Shown here in pieces: positions 57,601 through 64,000 of a stretch of DNA of 64,000 nucleotides. The position numbers and the translations under genes are program-made. Position 1 is the stretch's first letter. Every line of letters starts with the position of its first letter. The stretch comes from Manihot esculenta (taxonomy: Eukaryota > Streptophyta > Magnoliopsida > Malpighiales > Euphorbiaceae). The notes below the pieces were generated by a model. The model saw nothing but the letters and a program-made list of their open reading frames with translations, had not been told where the DNA came from and ran no database searches. The stretch covers positions 27,508,020 to 27,572,019 of the forward strand of contig NC_035170.2 in assembly GCF_001659605.2 (NCBI RefSeq), given 5' to 3'.

Positions 57601-57796
57601 GGTGGGAGACCTGACTTTAAGAAACCTGGAAGCCACAGGAAAAAGAGCAGCCGCAGGCAAACTAGCACCGACCTGGGAAGGTCCGTTCAAAGTGACAAAA
57701 GTGGTTAGGCCCGGGGTATACCGAATTGAAGACATGCAAGGAAACCCCGAGCCCCACGCTTGGAACATCCAGCACTTAAAAAGGTACTTCCCTTGA
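54651..57796 (+). CDS. Tat pol of the second element after the insertion: RT, RNase H, integrase
   Basis: In frame with 49794-52227 across the insertion; first ATG at 54680, 1,038 codons from there. RT: FTDLNKACPKD (~77), YVDDMVV (~173). First RNase H: ELLIYLAASEQAVSAVLVR (~315). Second RNase H starts LYVDGASG (~465) with EFKASNNMAEYEALVNGM. Integrase: zinc region HRGLCGAHEG to CDVCQ (~690-735), catalytic Asp in GIDILGPFP (~760), Asp in LISDNGRQF (~820), Glu in NGQTEVTNRA (~856). Ends HLKRYFP. There is no internal stop, and GGA is present where the first element has TGA. Domains look complete, but the upstream lesions prevent a whole polyprotein. Confidence 0.9.
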
Positions 57797-57911
57797 AATA
57801 TGTGTAAAGAAAAATATTGTACCCTGAAAAGCATAAATAAATAAAATAACGCCATGATGTTATCCCCATTATGAATGTTACTTCTCTTTGAAAAAGAAAG
57901 AACAAGAATTA

Positions 57912-58705
57912 GAAAACCTCCTTGAGACATAGAGACCTCCTGGAGGTAGAAGACCGGGATCCCCAAGACCTCCCGGAATTACAAGACCAGGATCCCCAAG
58001 ATCTCCTGGCAAAAGAAAACCTCCTTGAGACATAGAGACCTCCTGGAGGTAGAAGACCGGGATCCCCAAGATCTCCCGGAATTACAAGACCAGGATCCCC
58101 AAGATCTCCTGGCAAAAGAAAACCTCCTTGAGACATAGAGACCTCCTGGAGGTAGAAGACCGGGATCCCCAAGATCTCCCGGAATTACAAGACCAGGATC
58201 CCCAAGATCTCCTGGCAAAAGAAAACCTCCTTGAGACATAGAGACCTCCTGGAGGTAGAAGACCGGGATCCCCAAGATCTCCCGGAATTACAAGACCAGG
58301 ATCCCCAAGATCTCCTGGCAAAAGAAAACCTCCTTGAGACATAGAGACCTCCTGGAGGTAGAAGACCGGGATCCCCAAGATCTCCCGGAATTACAAGACC
58401 AGGATCCCCAAGATCTCCTGGCAAAAGAAAACCTCCTTGAGACATAGAGACCTCCTGGAGGTAGAAGACCGGGATCCCCAAGATCTCCCGGAATTACAAG
58501 ACCAGGATCCCCAAGATCTCCTGGCAAAAGAAAACCTCCTTGAGACATAGAGACCTCCTGGAGGTAGAAGACCAGGATCCAAAAGATCTCCTGGCAAAAG
58601 AAAACCTCCTTGAGACATAGAGACCTCCTGAAGGTAGAAGACCGGGATCCCCAAGATCTCCTGGCAAAAGAAGGCCTCACTAAGACATAAAGACCTCAGT
58701 AACAA
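57912..58705. repeat. 103-bp tandem repeats, six full copies plus partials
   Basis: GAAAACCTCCTTGAGACATA recurs every 103 bp, with very high identity between copies. Each unit splits into three related subunits of 33, 35 and 35 bp, each beginning with a CTCCYGG-like word and two containing GGATCCCCAAG. Single subunits like the 38-bp repeat of the first element flank the array at 58680-58735. Several overlapping minus-strand ORFs here (57878-58705) are products of the repeat. Confidence 0.92.
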
Positions 58706-58735
58706 AGAAGACCGGGATCCCTTAGAACTCCCGGG

Positions 58736-59658
58736 AAAACAAAATAAAGGATAGCCGGCGAGGCCCCAAGGTCACCACGGCACAACCAGGATCTCGTAAG
58801 ACCCCGGCACAGCCAGGATCTCGTAAGACCTCCGGAAAATAAAAATAGTTGGTGAGAGACTTAAGGGCCTCCCAAAAATGAAAATTTCCCACAACTTTAT
58901 GCAGGGATAACTTACAAAGCTATATTTCCGACCTCACAAACACAGAGAGGTCCGGAGTTCCCAAGAAAAATTAAGGCTCCGACTTACTAAAGAGACGTAA
59001 AAGCTAAAGAAGTGCCAAAGACGAGCCCCAGCTCGGACAAACTTATCTCAAAAACTCAAGGTACAGAAGAAAAGGTCGAGCTCCCAGCTCGGACCAATAT
59101 CCTTGAAAGCCCAAAACCGAGCTCCCAGCTCAGATACATTCCTATCCTCAAAAGATCAAGATACAAAGGCCAAAGAGAAAGGCCGAGCTCCCTCCATAGA
59201 AGAACTAATCTTAGAAGAACTCACAGTCGCGCTCACAGCTCGGACCGATAAGCCCAAGACCGAGCTCCTAGCTCGGATAGATTCATTCCTTCAAAAGATC
59301 AAGATACGAAAGCCAAAAACAAAGGCCGAGCTCCCTCCATAGAAAAACTCACAAATCCTTAGGAGGATACTAAGGCTATAATCAAAAGCCTAAATCAGTT
59401 TATTTAAAATAAATATACAAAGTCACAACGAAGAAAGAAGGACTAGAAGTCAAAAACTAGCATGACAGTTGCCATCAAATGGGTACGAAATTTGATCTCT
59501 CAGACGACAGCTAAGAGCTGAAATCACAACTTAAGATTAATTTAGAGCTTCTGAATAAACATATGAAGCCTACATTACACATACGAAGAGTAAAAATACA
59601 TGTCAAAGAATATGAAAAACAAAAAGGAAACTAATATTCCATTAATAACTATTACAAT
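58736..59658. other. 3' spacer of the second Tat element with CCGAGCTC-rich repeats
   Basis: 59109-59210 and 59250-59350 are diverged copies, about 142 bp apart, of a unit with CCGAGCTCCCAGCTC, 'tcaaaagatcaagatac' and 'aaaggccgagctccctcc'. 58750-58830 repeats an 'accaggatctcgtaagacc' word. No gene is supported; the small plus-strand ORFs follow the repeats. Confidence 0.65.
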
Positions 59659-62600
59659 TTATTTCTCCGGTGAGGAAGGAGGATGAATAGTCCTTAAAGG
59701 ACTTACATCAATAAGAACACCCTCACTATTTCTATTTACAGCCACCACTGAAGGAAGCTCGGAATCCTTTGGACCAGAGCTCTCAATAGTAGGGGCAATT
59801 TCTGACCTAGGATGAAGGCCTCCTTTCACAGAATCAGGATCGTCCTCCTCCGACCCTAGCTCGGATCCCTCTGAAGAAGACTCAGCTGGCCGATCTCGGT
59901 TCCTCCGGCAATCTCCTCGGGGCAAAGGGAAATCATCCTCCCCGTACAGCACTGACTCGCCATCTGAGTCCACTTCGCGCCTACGAAGCTTGGCCAAAGG
60001 AATATCAGGAGCCTGTCTAGCTTCTCTTAAACCACGATTGTAGCCAGTTACATACATGCGGTAGGCCTTATCAAAGATAGTCTGTTTCATTTCACTAGAA
60101 GCTTTATACTCATCAAGATGTTCTTCACAAGCCTCGGCTACAAATTCCTCAAACTCAGAAGAATCTTTGTAGTCCTGAAGATGAGCTTCACAGGCCTGCT
60201 CAATTTTACCCTTTAGCTCATCAGACTCCTGATACTCCGCTATGTACTGATCGCGCTTCAGCTGAGCCTTCCCTTCGGCATACTTTACCACCTCAAGCAG
60301 GGCTAAACATTTACGTTCCAAAACTCTGACTTCATTTTTCAGCTGTTGTTGGCGAAGGTCGAACTCTTCAGCCGAGGAAGTCAAGTCTCTGATACGGTCA
60401 GAGCTTGTGCTCAACTCCTGCTCAAGGACCTGCACCCGAGCTAAGGCCATCTCTCTTTGAGCCTTTACCTCCTCCAGATGCGTCTGAAGTCCCTCGAGAT
60501 CAGCCTTTAAGGCATCAAACTGGCGCTGGACTTCAGCTTTCTGGCTAACGGCCTCATCTTTCTCCTTGAGAGCCTCTGTCATAGAGGACAGCTGCTCTAG
60601 CACTCCTCTACAGCGAACCTCCAAGGTAGCTGCTCTCTCATCAGCCTCCTGGAGAACATTACGAGTCCGAGACAACTCATCTTCTAAGGACGAGGTATGC
60701 TTTGCCGTCTCGGCTGTTTTCTCTTCAGCCTTTTTGAGGGCCTCCAACGCAGAATGCAATTCCACCTGGAGGGACTGGATCTGCTCCCGAGCAGCTACCA
60801 AATTGCCCCTCGCATCACTGGTGGCAGATATATTCTCCTCCAGACGTGCCTCTTCAATTCGGCGATCTACGGACTCCCGGAGGGAGCGATCACGGATATC
60901 CACCTCCATAAAGAGGCCCGTCACCTAACATGAAAACGCAACCATCAGGAAAAAGAAACAAAGCAAATTGAAAGGAAGGGGGGAAAATGACTTACCATTA
61001 GAAGCATCTCCCTAATGGACGATCCGAGCTCCTCACGAGAGCGAGATTGGAAGGATGCTTGCTCCTTGGTAAAGCTGGCTAAAAGGCCGGTCAGAGCAAG
61101 AAGGCGTGGATCCGAGGCCTCTGTGGCTCCACCAAACATTTGCTCCCTAAGAAAGTCGGCAACAGCACTGGCCGGAGACTCGGATGTAATACCCGACGTC
61201 TTTAGAGAATTGCCAGGAGAAGGCAGTAACGGGTCGGCAACAACACCTTTCCCTTTCCCAATGGGAGGAAGAGCTGGAGAAGATCCTGTTGCAACCCTGG
61301 ACTTCTTCCGGACAGGAGAAGAGGCAGATTTTCCGGAGGAGGCTGGGCGCTTGCCTCCGATCTTTGCTGAAATGCCCTCAGAACCCTCAGGTTCAGTCCT
61401 CACAGGAGCAGGGGCACTTTCACCAGAAACCTCTGGACTTTGACCCCCTAGGAGGATGATCTCCATCCCCGTCCCAGAGGTCTCCTTGTCTTCAGCAGGG
61501 GACTTAAATTTTTCCCTTGACACCTCCTCAGTAGAATGGGCAGCACCCTGTCCCACTTGTTCAGTAGACTTTGAGCTCAACCCACCACGGCTAGATGGCT
61601 GAGCTGATTTAGTGCTGTGAGAGCTCGGCTTGGAAGCTCGAGAAGAAGCCTTACCAGAAGCTCGGCTGACCTTCTCGGAGGAAGCGACCTGAGCTAGTTC
61701 TATAGCAATCTCAGTTACAGAACGCCCATCCCCGAAGGCGTCAAAAATTGCGTGCATGTTCTCCCGAGACAGTTCAAGGTTCTTGGGGAATTTGATGCCG
61801 TCCATTTTAACCTCAGAAGCTGCAAAAAATAAGAAGTTATACAGACTCAACATATTATCTGACATTTTTAAACGAAGAAACAGAATAGCCGGACAAAGCA
61901 CTATACCCGTGTCCTGGATATCCCTAAGGTTGGCCGCAAACATACACTTCTCGACATCATACTTCCTCTCAACGGAAGTCAGTCGAAGCAGCCCAACCTG
62001 CTCAATAAGACTCAATTCGGGCAGATCATTACAGCCCGGAAAGATCTCCCCCCAACTTAGGCCCACATCCCACGATCGGCAGGACCCTAGTTTCAGCTCC
62101 GCCATAAGGAAATTCTCTATCCACCCCTTTATAGAATCCTTGTAGCCCGTAAGAAGAGATAGCCCATTGCGGGGGGAAAAGTAATAGAAGTTTTGCTTCG
62201 CCCTAACCAGGCGGAAAAAAGTAACAAACAGACAGGCCGTAGGTGTGAAACCCCAACACAGACAGATAGACTCGAAACAGGACATGAATAAAATGGAATT
62301 TGGGGATAACATTCGAGGAGTTACCCCAAAGTATTCAAAAACCTCAACAAAGAAAGGGGAAAAAGGAAATGGTAGACCAAATTCTCTCTGCTTTAGGAAA
62401 AACACTATGCTACGACCCTCTTGGGGATCCACTAAACCAGGAGGGGGAGGGTAGGGAAGAACTATCCTCTCATTTGGACGAGGTGCTCGAATAAAATACA
62501 ACGGAGTATCTAGAAGCCTCCGGGAGATGTAATCAGTTATATTGGAAGACGTAATACGCGACTCAAGGTTAACAACATCAGGAAGCTTTGAACTTGCCAT
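59659..62600 (-). CDS. Large antisense ORF of the second Tat element, open: PF04195-like domain plus coiled coil
   Basis: Three exons on the minus strand: 62600-61907, 61819-60996 and 60924-59659, introns 87 and 71 bp with GT...AG ends at the same places as in the first element. Together 927 codons with no stop or shift. Start ATG 62600 (MASSKLPDVVNL) matches ATG 10683. Exon 1 holds the PF04195-like globular domain (FFVEVFEYFGVTPRMLSPNS; CFESICLCWGFTP). Exon 2 is Ser/Pro/Lys-rich. Exon 3 is a ~250-residue coiled coil followed by YMYVTGYNRG-like conserved sequence and an acidic tail. The first intron also reads in frame here, so a 29-residue insert is possible. That this ORF is open while gag-pol is broken suggests it was not the first part to decay. 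Function unknown. Confidence 0.78.
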
Positions 62601-63759
62601 TGAAGAACAAGGGAGCGTACCTGAGAACACAATAAGGTGAAAAACGCAAAAGGAGTCGCAGGAAGACAGGGAGCAGAAGAGAGCTAATTTCTTCGGAAGA
62701 CAGAAGGAATTCGAAATGAAAGGCAGTGATGAGACGGAACGTTGATCTGAACAGTTTTGTCTTGGAGCGACGCGATCATTAATTGCTCTCGAAGTTTACC
62801 CTCTCAACGGTTAAGTAATAACCGGAGAGAAGGTAAAGGGGCAAAAGGATGATCGATTAGGCTTGTCTACATCTATCAAGGGCTAGGTCCACAATGATAG
62901 CCCATCATTTAAAGGCCCAGGCAAGCCCAACTTGTTCGGACCCGATCTTCGGCCAAGACAACTTAACCCACAAGATTCATCACTTCACCACATTCGTGGT
63001 AAGTAACAAGGAAATAGAAGGAAAAACTCAAAGAGGCAAGCAGTTGAAAGCGTGATAAAGGTTAGACCTACTCATCACATAGAATTTGACTTATAGTTAA
63101 AGCAAGGGTTACGCAATCGGAAAGAGACGACAAGGGTACCTCGGATCTATACTGAGCTGAGAGCTTAGAGTCCAACTCATCAGAAGCCGAGCTCATAGGT
63201 CGGATTAGTCCAGCTTGGCCAACGTGACTTGAGAGCTCGGCCAGATAAAGGAGACTCATAGCTCATTTCACTAAGTAAAGACAGAACTCTCAGGTCGGTT
63301 AGTCCAGCTTGGACAACATGGCCTAAGAGCCCGGTCAATTAAAGAAGACCCAGAGCTCATTTCACTAAGCAAAAGACGGAGCCCTCAGGTCGGATGGTCC
63401 AGCTCGGACAACACGACACGAGAGCCCAGAGACTCAAAGCTTAATTCATCGAAGTAAAGACCAAGCTCACAGGTCGGTCAGACAGTCCAGTTCGGAAACT
63501 TGAAAGCCCAGTTGACTAAGTGGATCCGGAGTGTAACTCATCAGAGCTCGCAGATATGGTTAGCTCGGCAAAAAGAAGGACAGAGCTCAGTTGGTTAAAA
63601 TTATAAGGCGAGCAATCTAAAGTATTTCACACATGATAAAGGAAGAACAGCTTGAGTATGAGAGCAGAACAAAAACTTCATTAAAAGAAAAGCACATTAC
63701 AGCACGTTACAAAGGCCTACACTACGGGACGAAAGACTATTCTTAAAGGATTTACATAG
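62601..63759. other. Spacer between antisense ORFs of the second Tat element
   Basis: Corresponds to 9673-10682 in the first element. 62740-62960 is the LTR-end-like module upstream of the large antisense ORF on the minus strand. 63140-63620 is filled with short 'gagctcggccag/aggtcggttagtccagc' words. No gene. Confidence 0.55.
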
Positions 63760-64000
63760 CCACATACGTCATCATCTACGATTACATCGTTATCGCCTAT
63801 CCTATTACTTCGGTCTTCAGTTCGGAGAAATTCTCGCAGCTTGATATGTGAGTTTGGCAGAAAGAGCTGCAGAAAGCCAAGAAGTTAATCCTCATAAGCG
63901 TTTCCCATGGATCCTCTGTAGGTCGGCATTCGGTTGCCCAAGTGTGATACGCGTGACAAACTCACATGTCATATGCTGTGTGTATATCACGCATAAACAA
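63760..64000 (-). pseudogene. 3' end of the second antisense ORF, second element, broken and cut by the window edge
   Basis: The minus strand aligns with 9490-9760 of the first element. It encodes SHLGNRMPTYRGSMGN near 63900-63955 but hits TAA soon after, where the first element stays open. The non-coding end (TTTCGTCCCGTAGTGTAGGCC, about 63715-63740) is conserved too. No domain recognised. Confidence 0.5.

Larger units (their letters stand above)
49231..64000 (+). mobile_element. Second Tat-clade retrotransposon, runs off right edge, with a nested solo LTR
   Basis: Same family plan as 7980-20781 but on the plus strand: 5' LTR 49231-49714, primer site, gag-pol, tandem-repeat zone, antisense ORFs. 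The 3' LTR should lie about 1 kb past the window end, judged from the first element. The left flank TATTT (49226-49230) would be the target duplication. gag-pol carries an early stop and a 2.4-kb solo LTR. LTR sequence is clearly diverged from the first element, so this is a separate lineage of the same family and not a recent copy of it. Confidence 0.88.

Noticed and set aside
57878..58705. Several overlapping ORFs of about 100 codons on the minus strand
   Set aside because: They are the same reading of the 103-bp tandem repeat shifted by one unit; no independent coding signal.

Overview
This is a plant nuclear window: AT-rich, intron-bearing and dense in retrotransposons. The resistance-type genes, PERK-like kinase exons, Ty3/gypsy Tat and Athila elements, L1-type LINEs and a TRIM all fit a eudicot. 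The style of the Tat elements and NLR would suit Malpighiales/Euphorbiaceae, but that is a guess. No rRNA, tRNA or CRISPR feature was seen.

Layout. 1-2841: the 5' end of an Athila-type gypsy element on the minus strand, inserted into a decayed LINE (2842-4668). 5720-27768: kinase module A, a PERK-like kinase in eight exons. Its third large intron is swollen by a young 12.8-kb Tat element (7980-20781), itself nested in an older LTR element. Module A has lost the catalytic Asp (HGG for HRD) and one splice acceptor. 28981-37384: kinase module B, whose exons lead in frame through a linker exon into NB-ARC and LRR sequence, so it reads as a kinase-NLR fusion. The LRR part ends at a premature TGA and is cut by an LTR fragment. 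37833-41307: a 5'-truncated LINE with a 17-bp target duplication, carrying a tandem TRIM. 43100-44025: decayed TRIM and MITE-like repeats. 44280-47471: an intact two-exon LRR-XII receptor kinase. 47957-48293: a probable solo LTR. 49231 to the window end: a second Tat element on the plus strand, whose pol is split by a 2.4-kb solo LTR (52228-54645).

Most interesting locus. Every kinase-module exon of A and B keeps phase, and each module is a phase-1/phase-1 cassette. B has no recognisable first exon, and the last donor of A is phase-compatible with the first acceptor of B. The locus may therefore be, or have been, one gene for pseudokinase-kinase-NB-ARC-LRR. It lies about 7 kb from an intact LRR receptor kinase, so the region looks like an immune-gene cluster.

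The two Tat elements share an unusual plan: a single gag-pol ORF with two RNase H regions, a ~35-38 bp tandem-repeat zone, then spliced ORFs antisense to gag-pol. The larger antisense ORF encodes a PF04195-like domain plus a long coiled coil. It is open in the second element (927 codons) even though that element's gag-pol is broken.
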